NCBI GenBank assembly: GCA_937934185.1
Contig: CALHAB010000064.1
Location: 1-54,231, forward strand
Origin: an uncultured Ignavibacterium sp.
GTDB lineage: Bacteria; Bacteroidota; Ignavibacteria; Ignavibacteriales; Ignavibacteriaceae
Reading direction: 5' to 3'
DNA: 54,231 nucleotides
Shown here: piece by piece, positions 1-8,120 of the stretch
Layout: the number at the start of each line of letters is the position of its first letter
Position numbering within the stretch: position 1 is the stretch's first letter
Notes under the pieces: generated by a model
Seen by the model: only the letters and a program-made list of their open reading frames with translations
Told to the model about the DNA's origin: nothing
Database searches by the model: none
Program-made: the position numbers and the translations under genes

Positions 1-491
1 CTAACCGTATCAACAAGCCCATCTGTCCAAACTTTAACTTCTAATTTTTTATTCCAGGTTTTTATCATTGCCGGAACATTAGGATTGGCAGTTGTTACAT
101 AATAAACCTTTGAAGTTATGTAAAACGGTGTTGCTGTAGCTGATTTTGAGGGGTTTATTAAAGTTGTTGTATCTACTATAACCTCACCATCAGGTAGATT
201 GTAGTCATCAAAATCATCAAAATCCGGATAAACTTCTCCAGGTTCTTTACCTAAAACAGAGGATAAATCCGAGAGAGTTATTGTTGATTTTGTTGTATCC
301 ATTACAACTTCGTCAAATGCTTTTTTCTTCGCTACATCTATGTATGAGTTCGCAACAGAGATGGCCAGAATGCCCATTTTAGAATCCATTGTCAATTCCT
401 GCGCTGTAAAACTCGTTCCGTTAAATCTAAGAATCAGGAATGAAAGAAGTATTACAGCTCCGAGAGCTAACATCATTTGCCCTGTACTCAT
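1..491 (-). CDS. Partial membrane-anchored pilin-like hypothetical protein (5' part, runs off left edge)
   Basis: Reading the minus strand from the ATG at 491 gives an open frame of 163 codons to the window edge with no stop, so the C-terminus is missing. The protein starts MSTGQMMLALGAVILLSFLI: a very short polar N-terminus, then one hydrophobic helix (about residues 6-21), then an extracytoplasmic-looking polar region rich in Asp and Thr (DFDDFDDYN, DTTTL). One N-terminal helix with a globular exterior resembles pilins and pseudopilins, but I see no classical prepilin peptidase site (G before F/M with E at +5). A weak AAAGG lies upstream of the ATG. It is divergent from ssb. I do not recognise a named family; the frame and start are well supported, the pilin-like label is inference. 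Confidence 0.7.
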   Translation of the reverse strand, partial: MSTGQMMLALGAVILLSFLILRFNGTSFTAQELTMDSKMGILAISVANSYIDVAKKKAFDEVVMDTTKSTITLSDLSSVLGKEPGEVYPDFDDFDDYNLPDGEVIVDTTTLINPSKSATATPFYITSKVYYVTTANPNVPAMIKTWNKKLEVKVWTDGLVDTV

Positions 492-683
492 TTTTATAAA
501 ACCTTTATTTTTTTTATTATATTTATCAATCATTAAGCCATTAGATTTAACAAATTAAAGCCAATTTATTGAATAAAATCAAAGGGTGACTGTATTGTTT
601 TGAAATTTTTTATCAGTAATTCCTTCCCTGTATCATTGTTTTTTATTTTTAGTAGGCTTTTTTATTTGGGAAATAGGTAATAA

Positions 684-702
684 TTTCCTACTGAATAGGA
701 AA
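684..702. promoter_or_regulatory. 7-bp inverted repeat, possible operator
   Basis: TTTCCTA-ctgaa-TAGGAAA is a perfect 7-bp inverted repeat with a 5-base spacer, 120 bases upstream of ssb. Neither strand has a T-run after it, so a rho-independent terminator is unlikely; an operator or chance in AT-rich DNA are the options. GGAAAT at 669-674 could also pair with ATTTCC at 683-688. Confidence 0.25.
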
Positions 703-808
703 AAATGGTTATAGTCAGCATCAGGTTGTAAAAAATTTTTTCAACAATTCTTTGATTTTTTATTCTGAAACACTCATATTACAATAAATCATTTATTTAA
801 TTTAATAT

Positions 809-815
809 AGGAGGT
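809..815 (+). promoter_or_regulatory. Strong Shine-Dalgarno of ssb
   Basis: AGGAGGT sits 6 bases before the ssb ATG. Most genes in this window have weak or no Shine-Dalgarno sequences, so this near-perfect one suggests high-level translation of ssb and fixes its start. Confidence 0.7.
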
Positions 816-821
816 TAAACA

Positions 822-1247
822 ATGGCTTTTTCATTAAATAAAATAATGTTGATTGGCAATCTTGGTAAAGATTCAGAGACAAGATTTACCACTGTTGATA
901 ATTTTTCAGTTACTAATTTTACTTTAGCTACTACCTATAGTTTTAAAAATAAAAATGGCGAATGGACAGATGAAACAACCTGGCATAATGTAGTTGCTTT
1001 TAATCTCTCTGATTTTATGAAAGAGAATTTGAAGAAGGGAAGAAAGGTTTATGTTGAAGGAAGATTGGTAAAAAGAGATTATACCGATAAGGATAATGTT
1101 AAAAGGTATGTAACTGAGGTTCGTGCTGAAAGAATTATTCCACTTGATTCAAATACTGATGCAACAAAAGATGTTGAAACTGATTCTCAGCCATCTGTTG
1201 AACCAGATATTGCAGATGCTAATGAGAGTGATGATTTACCATTCTAA
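822..1247 (+). CDS. ssb: Single-stranded DNA-binding protein
   Basis: SSB coats single-stranded DNA in replication, repair and recombination and recruits partner proteins through its C-terminal tip. The 141-residue protein has the OB-fold over about residues 1-108 (NKIMLIGNLGKD near the start, TTWHNVVAF, GRKVYVEGRL), a short acidic linker, and the tip DDLPF at 137-141, which is the partner-binding peptide. Length and architecture are normal for bacterial SSB. The start is fixed by the strong Shine-Dalgarno. The gene is followed after 26 bases by a CNNM/GldE-like membrane protein, an order also known from Bacteroidota. Confidence 0.97.
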   Translation: MAFSLNKIMLIGNLGKDSETRFTTVDNFSVTNFTLATTYSFKNKNGEWTDETTWHNVVAFNLSDFMKENLKKGRKVYVEGRLVKRDYTDKDNVKRYVTEVRAERIIPLDSNTDATKDVETDSQPSVEPDIADANESDDLPF

Positions 1248-1273
1248 TTGTTGAATAATTTAAAGGATTATTT

Positions 1274-2560
1274 TTGGATTCTGAAAGGATTTTTTATCTA
1301 ATAAGCTTTTTTGTTTTACTGATTTGTTCAGGATTTTTCTCGGGTTCAGAAGTTGCATTATTTAGCCTTGATAAAAAAAAGGTTGACAGACATTTCAAAA
1401 ATAATCCTTTTATTCATCGATATCTTTTAACCCTCATTAACTTTCCGCGTAGGTTACTTGTAACAATTCTGATAGGAAATACTCTTGTTAATGTTGGACT
1501 TTCAATCCTTGCTGTTATATTAGCTTTAGACCTGGCCAATCTTTTTGAATTGAATATAAATCTGATCATTACAATCCAGATAATAGTTACAACACTATTT
1601 GTATTAATCTTCGGCGAGCTTCTACCAAAAATGATAGCTTCTAAATCTACAATTAAATTTGCCAAATATGCTGCTATACCAATTTACATTATAAGTTCAG
1701 TTTTTTATCCTGTGTCTGAATTTATAACTGAGTTCATCAAACTCTCAATAAGTAAACTGACATTTGACAAATCCAAGTCGGCTCTATCAGCAGAGGAATT
1801 ATCTGATCTCGCCACATTGTCAACCGAAAAGGGAGCTATTGATGAGAACGAAAAGGAAATTATTAACAGCATTGTTGAATTCCGCGATACAACTGTATCT
1901 GAAATCATGACTCCCAGAGTTGATATTGTAGCAGTGACTGAAAACAAAACTATCGATGAGGTTATAAAAATTATAAGTCAATCAGGACATAGCAGAATAC
2001 CAGTTTATAAAGACAATATTGATAATATATCTGGTGTCGTTTTCGCAAAAGATTTACTAAAATTTATTAGCAACGACGAGTTAAGAAAACAGACCAAACT
2101 ATCCGCACTTCTAAAAAAAGTTTTATTTGTTCCGGAATCAAAAAAAATTGGGGATCTGCTGCGTGAATTTCAGGTAAAAAAAATTCATCTTGCAATTGTG
2201 GTCGATGAATATGGCGGCACGGCAGGTTTAATTACTTTAGAAGATATTATTGAAGAGGTCGTAGGCGATATTTGGGATGAGTATGATAAAGCAGAAAAAC
2301 ATATTCAGTTACTTTCTGAAAGTAAATATTTAGTTAACGGAGATATCCTTCTGGAAGACCTGGCCTCAGAGGCGGGGATTAATTTTATAGATCAGAATGA
2401 TCCTGATATTGATACTCTGGCGGGATTTATATTGAAAATCTCAGGTGAAATTCCCAAAGAAGGTGATAATTTTATTTATGGTAATTATAAGTTAACAGTT
2501 AAACAACTGGATAGAAAAAGAATCCGCAAAGTGATTATTGAAAAGATCTTAACAAAATGA
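1274..2560 (+). CDS. CNNM/CorC-type transporter-like protein (DUF21-CBS-CBS-CorC_HlyC), GldE-like
   Basis: The 428-residue protein has an N-terminal DUF21 membrane domain (about 1-180, several helices, with FFSGSEVALFS near residue 20), a CBS pair (about 205-330; EIMTPRVDIVAV near 210 and VVDEYGGTAGLITLEDI) and a C-terminal CorC_HlyC domain (about 345-425). Family members are implicated in Mg2+/cation transport; in Bacteroidota the GldE branch sits beside ssb and was linked genetically to gliding motility. The start is a TTG at 1274 preceded by AAGGA; no in-frame ATG lies near the expected N-terminus. The substrate cannot be told from sequence. Confidence 0.88.
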   Translation: MDSERIFYLISFFVLLICSGFFSGSEVALFSLDKKKVDRHFKNNPFIHRYLLTLINFPRRLLVTILIGNTLVNVGLSILAVILALDLANLFELNINLIITIQIIVTTLFVLIFGELLPKMIASKSTIKFAKYAAIPIYIISSVFYPVSEFITEFIKLSISKLTFDKSKSALSAEELSDLATLSTEKGAIDENEKEIINSIVEFRDTTVSEIMTPRVDIVAVTENKTIDEVIKIISQSGHSRIPVYKDNIDNISGVVFAKDLLKFISNDELRKQTKLSALLKKVLFVPESKKIGDLLREFQVKKIHLAIVVDEYGGTAGLITLEDIIEEVVGDIWDEYDKAEKHIQLLSESKYLVNGDILLEDLASEAGINFIDQNDPDIDTLAGFILKISGEIPKEGDNFIYGNYKLTVKQLDRKRIRKVIIEKILTK

Positions 2561-2601
2561 TAACGACTTTTGTATTTTTGAATTGAAAATCTGAGATAAA
2601 A

Positions 2602-3510
2602 ATGAAAGATGAAAGAAAAACTGAAATCAAAGTTGGCATAACTGTTTTAGCAGCAATACTGATATTTCTCTGGATTTTCGGTTGGGCAAAGAATATTTCT
2701 ATTCGATCCACTGAAAACATTATAAAAGTCAGCTTTAGAAATGTAGCCGGTTTAGAAATAGGTGATCCTGTTACTGTAAATGGTTTCAGAAAAGGATATG
2801 TGAATGATATGAAAGTATTAACCAATGAAGTGATTGTTGAAATTGCTTTGGATAATGATGTGACTCTAAAGGAAGATGCAAGGTTTTCAATTTCAATGCT
2901 TGATTTGATGGGAGGTAAGAAAGTCGAAATTTATCCGGGTCAATCTTCAGTTAGTTTGAATTTGAAGGAAATACATCACGGAGAATTTTTATCTGATATT
3001 CCCGCAGTTATGTCATTGCTTGGTTCAGTACAAGATGATTTTGTAACAGTTTTGAAAGATGTTAAGATAACCCTCTCAGCAATGAACAATTATCTGGCAG
3101 ATGAAAACCTATCTAAAGATGTAAAACAATCACTTAAAAATCTTAACACACTAACTTCTGAATTAAACGAATTGATAACACAGAATAAAGAGAATATAAA
3201 ATTACTTACTTCAAACGCAATAGCTTTGACTGAAAATACAAATGAAATTTTAAAGGCAAATGAAAAACAAGTGAATGAGTTATTAAAAAATATGAATGAT
3301 GCTGTTTCCAAGAGCAATCAATTGCTTGATGATGTGAATCAGATTACCAATGAGACTTTACAAAAACAAAATAATCTTGGCAAAATTTTATATGATGAAG
3401 AAATGATGCGCGATATTAAAGCAACACTTAAACAAGTAAATGAGCTTACTTCAATTCTTATTGAGCAGCTCAAAGGAAAAGGAATTAATGTTGACGCGAA
3501 TATTTTCTAA
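2602..3510 (+). CDS. MlaD/MCE-family lipid-transport substrate-binding protein
   Basis: MCE proteins are membrane-anchored periplasmic components that ferry lipids for MlaFE-type ABC transporters. This 302-residue protein has one N-terminal helix (about 11-28), an MCE domain (about 38-115, with RNVAGLEIGDPVTVNGFRKG and FSISMLDLMGGKKVEIYPG), then a long predicted coiled-coil rich in Asn, Glu and Leu (about 150-290). That is the normal single-MCE layout. The permease and ATPase partners (MlaE/MlaF) are not adjacent in this window. The 3' end overlaps the start of ggt by 23 bases. Confidence 0.85.
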   Translation: MKDERKTEIKVGITVLAAILIFLWIFGWAKNISIRSTENIIKVSFRNVAGLEIGDPVTVNGFRKGYVNDMKVLTNEVIVEIALDNDVTLKEDARFSISMLDLMGGKKVEIYPGQSSVSLNLKEIHHGEFLSDIPAVMSLLGSVQDDFVTVLKDVKITLSAMNNYLADENLSKDVKQSLKNLNTLTSELNELITQNKENIKLLTSNAIALTENTNEILKANEKQVNELLKNMNDAVSKSNQLLDDVNQITNETLQKQNNLGKILYDEEMMRDIKATLKQVNELTSILIEQLKGKGINVDANIF

Positions 3511-5179
3511 ATTTTTCTTCATTCTTTTAATTGCTTTATCTCTTAATGTTCTTGCAGAAGCACCTGATCCTGTCCGAGGTCGAAATGGAATGGTTGTCTC
3601 AGCATCTAAACTTGCATCTGAAGTTGGAATTGAGATTTTGAAAAAAGGTGGGAATGCAATTGACGCAGCCGTTGCAGTTGGATTTGCATTAGCAGTAACT
3701 TATCCTTCAGCCGGAAACATTGGCGGCGGCGGCTTTATGGTTATCAGATTAAAAGATGGTAGCGCAACAACAATTGATTACAGAGAAAAAGCTCCAATGA
3801 AATCTCACGAGAAAATGTTCCAGGATTCTTTGGGAAATTTTTTACCGGAGCTCAGTCAGGAAGGCACAACCTCAGCGGGTGTGCCGGGTAGTGTCGCCGG
3901 AATGATTTACGCTTTGGAAAAATACGGAACAATGAATCTGGGAGATGTACTTGAACCCGCAATCAAACTTGCTGAAAATGGATTTATTCTTGATTACAGA
4001 TTAACACAGTCAATAAACTATTTTTATCAGGATTTTCTGAAATATCCTTCTTCAAAAAAAATTTTTACAAATAACGGACAACCATATAACGAAGGCGATT
4101 TATTTGTTCAGAAAGATTTGGCTAAAACACTAAAACTTATTGCTGAAAATGGTAAAGATGGATTTTATAAAGGAGATGTTGCGGAAAAAATCGTTTCTCA
4201 AGTTCAATCGCTTGGTGGAATAATTACTCTTGAGGATTTAGCAAATTATAATCCTGTTGAAAGAAAACCACTCATCTCGACTTATCGTGATTATGAAATT
4301 ATTACAATGGGACCACCAAGCGGTGGTGGAATAACACTTCTCCAAGTACTAAACATTCTTGAAAATAAAAATTTCTCAAGAGATGATTGGGGAAGCAGTG
4401 AATACATTCATACAGTTACCGAGGCATTTAAGTTTTCTTTTGCTGACAGGTCTAAACATTTGGGTGATCCGGATTTTTACGAAGTTCCAACTGATAAACT
4501 TATTTCTAAGGTATATGCAAAAGAATTGTTTAATAAAATTTCTGATAAAGCGATCCCATCAAATCAGATAAATCCCGGAGATTTTTCAATACTCGATGAG
4601 AGTATGGAAACCACACACTATTCAATCATCGATAAATATGGAAATGCTGTCAGTGCAACAACAACCATAAATTCATCTTACGGTTCAAGAGTTGTTGTTG
4701 ATGGTGCGGGTTTTCTTCTGAATAATGAAATGGATGATTTCAGTTCAAAGCCGGGTGAACCGAATCAATTTGGTTTAGTCGGTAGTGAAGCAAATAAGAT
4801 TGAGCCTGGCAAAAGAATGTTAAGCTCAATGACACCAACTATAATTACCAGGAATAATAAACCTGTTTTAATTTTAGGTTCTCCGGGCGGTTCAACAATT
4901 CCAACTGTAGTTTTACAGGTTATACTTAACTATCTCGACTTCGGAATGGATATTCAGGAAGCAGTTAATTCACCACGATTCCATCATCAATGGCTGCCAG
5001 ATAAAATTGATTTTGAAGATTTTGGAATTGCTAAGGATGTCAGAGAAAACTTAATTGCAAAAGGGCAATACATCGGTCAGAAGAAGATCCTTGGCAGAGT
5101 TGAGGCAATTGCTGTTGAAAATAATCTGTATCTCGGTGCAACCGATCCAAGAGGATTTGGTGCAGCAATAGGATATTAA
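3488..5179 (+). CDS. ggt: Gamma-glutamyltranspeptidase
   Basis: GGT cleaves the gamma-glutamyl bond of glutathione and related compounds in the periplasm; the precursor cleaves itself into large and small subunits. Starting at ATG 3488 (preceded by GGAAAAGGA) gives 563 residues with a signal peptide (LTRIFSKFFFILLIALS, then LAEA). An in-frame ATG at 3440 would add 16 residues before the signal peptide and is unlikely. The autocleavage motif TTHYSI places the N-terminal nucleophile Thr at about residue 375. Other family blocks are DAAVAVGFALAVTYP, GGGGFMVIR, PSGGGITLLQ and LGSPGGSTIP. Size is usual for the family. Confidence 0.95.
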   Translation: MLTRIFSKFFFILLIALSLNVLAEAPDPVRGRNGMVVSASKLASEVGIEILKKGGNAIDAAVAVGFALAVTYPSAGNIGGGGFMVIRLKDGSATTIDYREKAPMKSHEKMFQDSLGNFLPELSQEGTTSAGVPGSVAGMIYALEKYGTMNLGDVLEPAIKLAENGFILDYRLTQSINYFYQDFLKYPSSKKIFTNNGQPYNEGDLFVQKDLAKTLKLIAENGKDGFYKGDVAEKIVSQVQSLGGIITLEDLANYNPVERKPLISTYRDYEIITMGPPSGGGITLLQVLNILENKNFSRDDWGSSEYIHTVTEAFKFSFADRSKHLGDPDFYEVPTDKLISKVYAKELFNKISDKAIPSNQINPGDFSILDESMETTHYSIIDKYGNAVSATTTINSSYGSRVVVDGAGFLLNNEMDDFSSKPGEPNQFGLVGSEANKIEPGKRMLSSMTPTIITRNNKPVLILGSPGGSTIPTVVLQVILNYLDFGMDIQEAVNSPRFHHQWLPDKIDFEDFGIAKDVRENLIAKGQYIGQKKILGRVEAIAVENNLYLGATDPRGFGAAIGY

Positions 5180-5180
5180 A

Positions 5181-5558
5181 ATGGTAATAGGAATAGGAAT
5201 AGATATAATTGAGATAGACAGAATAAAGCAAAGCATTGATCGCTTTGGTGATCATTTCATAAAAAAAATTTTCACAGAAAACGAAATCAGATATTGCTCA
5301 TCAAAGTTTAATAAATATCAGCATTACGCTGCCAGATTTGCCGCCAAAGAAGCTGTTTATAAAGCCCTTGCATCAAGCTGGCAGCCAATTGCTTCCTGGA
5401 AAAGTATGGAAATAATTAACGAGTCAAGCGGCATTCCTAAATTAGTCACTTTTGGAAAACTCAGAGAATTTTTATCTGATGATAAAGAAATCAAAATCTC
5501 ACTCTCGCACTCTGATAATTATGTTACCTGCGTCGCAATAGTTTACAAAAAATCCTGA
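5181..5558 (+). CDS. acpS: Holo-[acyl-carrier-protein] synthase
   Basis: AcpS transfers 4'-phosphopantetheine from CoA to acyl carrier protein. The 125-residue protein begins MVIGIGIDIIEIDRI, with Asp8 as the expected Mg2+ ligand, and has AARFAAKEAVYKAL with Glu57 as the second ligand; FTENEIRYC is also typical. The length matches group I AcpS. The ATG is one base after the ggt stop codon, so the two are cotranscribed. The enzyme uses CoA, whose pantothenate branch is encoded at 45757-50395. Confidence 0.95.
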   Translation: MVIGIGIDIIEIDRIKQSIDRFGDHFIKKIFTENEIRYCSSKFNKYQHYAARFAAKEAVYKALASSWQPIASWKSMEIINESSGIPKLVTFGKLREFLSDDKEIKISLSHSDNYVTCVAIVYKKS

Positions 5559-5570
5559 CAAATCATTTCA

Positions 5571-5601
5571 TTGTAAAACTATTCTATTCTTATTAGTTTT
5601 G
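5571..5601 (+). promoter_or_regulatory. Candidate Bacteroidota-type promoter
   Basis: TTG at 5571-5573 and TAGTTTTG at 5594-5601 are separated by 20 bases, matching the Bacteroidota -33/-7 pattern (TTTG, about 20 bases, TAnnTTTG). Transcription would begin near 5608, leaving a short leader with GGAAAG before the ATG at 5624. It would serve the small membrane protein and the HNH gene. Confidence 0.4.
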
Positions 5602-5623
5602 ATCAAGTAAATCGGAAAGAATT

Positions 5624-5815
5624 ATGGAACCTAAGTGGTACACTTACTTTAACTATGGCTCAATCGCATTTGTAGCGGTGCTTTTGTTAGTAATATTAAC
5701 CAACTCTGTTTCTAAAGAATATTATGTGCCTTTATTAGTTGTGGCAATAATAATTTTTATTTTAAGAATAATCTTCAGAATAATGATAATAAAAAAAATC
5801 AGGGAAAGGGAATAA
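5624..5815 (+). CDS. Small two-helix membrane protein, hypothetical
   Basis: A 63-residue protein with two hydrophobic segments (about 13-28 and 35-53) and a basic C-terminus (KKIRERE), so it is probably an inner-membrane protein with a cytoplasmic tail. I recognise no family. GGAAAG lies 6 bases before the ATG and a promoter-like sequence is just upstream, which supports a real gene. Its TAA (5813-5815) is in the same reading frame as the HNH gene that follows; see that entry. An alternative is that the two once formed, or still form, a single translated unit. Confidence 0.6.
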   Translation: MEPKWYTYFNYGSIAFVAVLLLVILTNSVSKEYYVPLLVVAIIIFILRIIFRIMIIKKIRERE

Positions 5816-5920
5816 GTCTTCGAACGTTCGGTTCCAACAAACGGCAAACTCAATTCAAAGGTTCTTGTATTAAATCAAAGTTACGAACCTCTAACAATCT
5901 GCAATATTAAAAAAGCTATA

Positions 5921-6352
5921 ATGCTTATTTATCTGGGCAAAGCAGAACCTGTTATAATTGATGATAAGAAAGCTTTGCACTCTGTCAGCAAAACTTATCC
6001 CTGGCCAAGTATTATAAGAATCAGCCGATTCATCAAAGTGCCTTACAAAAAAGTTATACTTACCAGAAAGAATATATTAAGACGCGATGGATACAAATGC
6101 GCATATTGCGGAAGATCAGATATTCCTCTGACAGTTGACCATATTATTCCACGAGCACGCGGCGGTGATGATTCATGGGAAAACTTGATCTGTGCCTGCA
6201 CTCGTTGTAATAATGTTAAAGGTGACCGAACACCTGAAGAAGCCAATATGAAATTGCTTTTCAAACCATTCAAACCAAGTCATATTATGTTTATTAAAAA
6301 TGTAGTCGGCCGATTAGATGAAAGATGGAAACCATATCTTTATATGTCTTAA
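5921..6352 (+). CDS. HNH endonuclease family protein (start uncertain)
   Basis: The HNH domain has the zinc-binding CAYC and CTRCNN pairs flanking the catalytic VDHIIPRARGG block, followed by an EEANMKLLFKP tail; this is the roughly 160-180 residue HNH protein common in Bacteroidota and Cyanobacteria. The first ATG is 5921, giving 143 residues. However, the open frame continues upstream to 5816 and encodes KVLVLNQSYEPLTICN (5879-5908 and just before), which is the conserved family N-terminus. Between the stop at 5813-5815 and 5921 there is no ATG, GTG or TTG in frame. So either a non-canonical start, stop readthrough, an upstream mutation or a sequence error is involved. Its natural DNA target is unknown. 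Confidence 0.8.
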   Translation: MLIYLGKAEPVIIDDKKALHSVSKTYPWPSIIRISRFIKVPYKKVILTRKNILRRDGYKCAYCGRSDIPLTVDHIIPRARGGDDSWENLICACTRCNNVKGDRTPEEANMKLLFKPFKPSHIMFIKNVVGRLDERWKPYLYMS

Positions 6353-6411
6353 GGCATAATTATTAAGCTCAATATTATTATTTTCCACCCATAAAAAAAT
6401 CTTTTCTTGTT

Positions 6412-7392
6412 ATGACTGTTAAAAGAATCTTAAGCGGAATGCGTCCAACTGGTAAACTTCATATTGGTCACTATGTTGGGGCATTGGAAAATTGGATTAA
6501 ACTTCAACACGAATATCAGAGTTATTATCTAATTGCTGATTATCATGTCCTCACAACCAATCTTGATACCTCTGAAATTTATGAAAATTCTATACAGATG
6601 TTGATAGATTGGCTTGCTGCTGGTCTTGATCCTGTGAAAAGTCCGATGTTCAGACAATCGCAAATTAAACAGCACACTGAATTACATCTGATTTTTAGTA
6701 TGTTAATTACTGTTAATCGTCTTGAAAGAAATCCAACTTTGAAGGATCAGATAAGAGATTTGAATATTGAGAATGTCATCTATGGTCATCTTGGTTATCC
6801 TGTTTTGCAAACAGCAGACATTCTTCTTTACAAAGGGAATTATGTTCCTGTTGGTGAAGATCAGGTTCCGCATATTGAAATTTCAAGAGAGATTGCCAGA
6901 AGATTTAATAATCAATACGGAGAAGTTTTCCCGGAACCTGAACCATTGTTAACAAAGTTTGCAAGACTTCAAGGACTTGATGGCAATGCTAAAATGAGTA
7001 AGTCACTTGGAAATACGATATTACTTTCTGATGAACCGGATACAATCAAAAACAAATTGCGTAAAGCTGTTACTGATCCAAACAAAATCAGAAAAGGTGA
7101 TCCGGGAAATCCTGATATTTGCCTGGTTTTTTCTTATCATAAAAAATTTAATCAGGAAGAAGTAAGTGAAATTGATGTTAATTGCAGAAGCGGTGCATTA
7201 GGTTGTGTTGATTGTAAGATGAATTGTGCCGCCAAAATTTCTTCATTCTTTGAACCATTCAGAGAAAAAAGAAAGTATTATGAAGATCGTATGAATGAAG
7301 TTTTGGATATTTTACACGATGGTGAAAAAAGAGCGAGGGAATTTGCTGAAAAAACTATGTCTGAAGTTCGCGATAAAATGAAATTAGGATAA
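6412..7392 (+). CDS. trpS: Tryptophanyl-tRNA synthetase, iron-sulfur type
   Basis: This class I synthetase charges tRNA-Trp. The 326-residue protein has the HIGH-type motif (GKLHIGHYVG, about 14-23) and KMSKS motif (NAKMSKSLGN, about residue 195). Near the C-terminus Cys237, Cys258, Cys265 and Cys268 form C-x20-C-x6-C-x2-C, with a further Cys272. The Thermotoga maritima enzyme binds a [4Fe-4S] cluster through a nearly identical C-x22-C-x6-C-x2-C set at equivalent positions. So this is probably the Fe-S subtype; the cluster itself is inference. It overlaps scpA by one base (TAATG). Confidence 0.95.
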   Translation: MTVKRILSGMRPTGKLHIGHYVGALENWIKLQHEYQSYYLIADYHVLTTNLDTSEIYENSIQMLIDWLAAGLDPVKSPMFRQSQIKQHTELHLIFSMLITVNRLERNPTLKDQIRDLNIENVIYGHLGYPVLQTADILLYKGNYVPVGEDQVPHIEISREIARRFNNQYGEVFPEPEPLLTKFARLQGLDGNAKMSKSLGNTILLSDEPDTIKNKLRKAVTDPNKIRKGDPGNPDICLVFSYHKKFNQEEVSEIDVNCRSGALGCVDCKMNCAAKISSFFEPFREKRKYYEDRMNEVLDILHDGEKRAREFAEKTMSEVRDKMKLG

Positions 7393-8120
7393 TGTATAAA
7401 ATCAGATTAGAACATTTCGAAGGACCTCTTGATTTGCTTCTTTTCTTCATAAAAAGAGATGAGTTGAATATCTATGATATTCCCATTTCGAAAATCACGA
7501 AAGAGTTCCTTGAATATGTAAATTATATTAGAATGCTTGATCTCGAAACTGCCGGCGAATTTATTTTGATGGCTTCTACTCTGATGCACATCAAAGTCAG
7601 AATGCTTTTACCACGGGAAGTTGATGAAAAAGGTGAAGAGATTGATCCCCGTGCTGATTTGGTTAGATCATTACTTGAATACAAGAGATATAAAGAGGTT
7701 TCGGAAGAATTAGCATTCCTTGAATCTAACCAGAGAAAAGTTAGTTTCAGAGGAAATTTTTCTGCCGATCCTGTTGAACACCCGAATGAATATGGAATAT
7801 TGTTAAAAAATATTACTGTTTATGATATTGCAAAGGCATTCCGCAAAGTAATCGAAGGAATTAAGCCTGAACCTGTTCATCAGATAAGAAAAATCAATAT
7901 CACCATAGAAGAACAAATAAATTTTATAATCAGTAAAATTGAAGAATATACAAATCTTCATTTCCTTACTCTTGTTCACGGAATGAAAGAAAAAATTCGT
8001 GTGGTGATTACTTTTATTGCTATCCTTGAACTTGTTAAAATGCAGAGGATAGGATTAAAAGAATCTTCTAACTTTAATGATTTTGTAATTTATAAGATTG
8101 ACAATGGAAAACATATATAA
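7392..8120 (+). CDS. scpA: Segregation and condensation protein A
   Basis: ScpA is the kleisin that bridges the SMC dimer and binds ScpB in chromosome condensation. The 242-residue protein begins with the typical KIRLEHFEGPLDLLLFFIKRDELNIYD-like block (residues 3-28) and contains MASTLMHIKVRMLLP, then a C-terminal winged-helix region (TFIAILELVKMQRIGL). Length is usual. Its ATG shares a base with the trpS stop codon, and scpB starts inside its 3' end. The smc gene is not in the window. Confidence 0.95.
   Translation: MYKIRLEHFEGPLDLLLFFIKRDELNIYDIPISKITKEFLEYVNYIRMLDLETAGEFILMASTLMHIKVRMLLPREVDEKGEEIDPRADLVRSLLEYKRYKEVSEELAFLESNQRKVSFRGNFSADPVEHPNEYGILLKNITVYDIAKAFRKVIEGIKPEPVHQIRKINITIEEQINFIISKIEEYTNLHFLTLVHGMKEKIRVVITFIAILELVKMQRIGLKESSNFNDFVIYKIDNGKHI

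Larger units (their letters stand above)
492..821. other. 330-bp divergent intergenic region
   Basis: This AT-rich stretch separates the left-edge minus-strand gene from ssb. It must hold promoters for both directions. I see no RNA gene or credible ORF on either strand. Visible items are a perfect 7-bp inverted repeat at 684-702, an imperfect GTTG/CAAC-flanked A/T tract near 725-745, and a strong ribosome binding site at its right end. Confidence 0.6.

Noticed and set aside
340..558. Plus-strand 72-residue ORF at the left edge
   Set aside because: It is antisense to the partial minus-strand gene at 1-491, which has a better start and coherent protein features.
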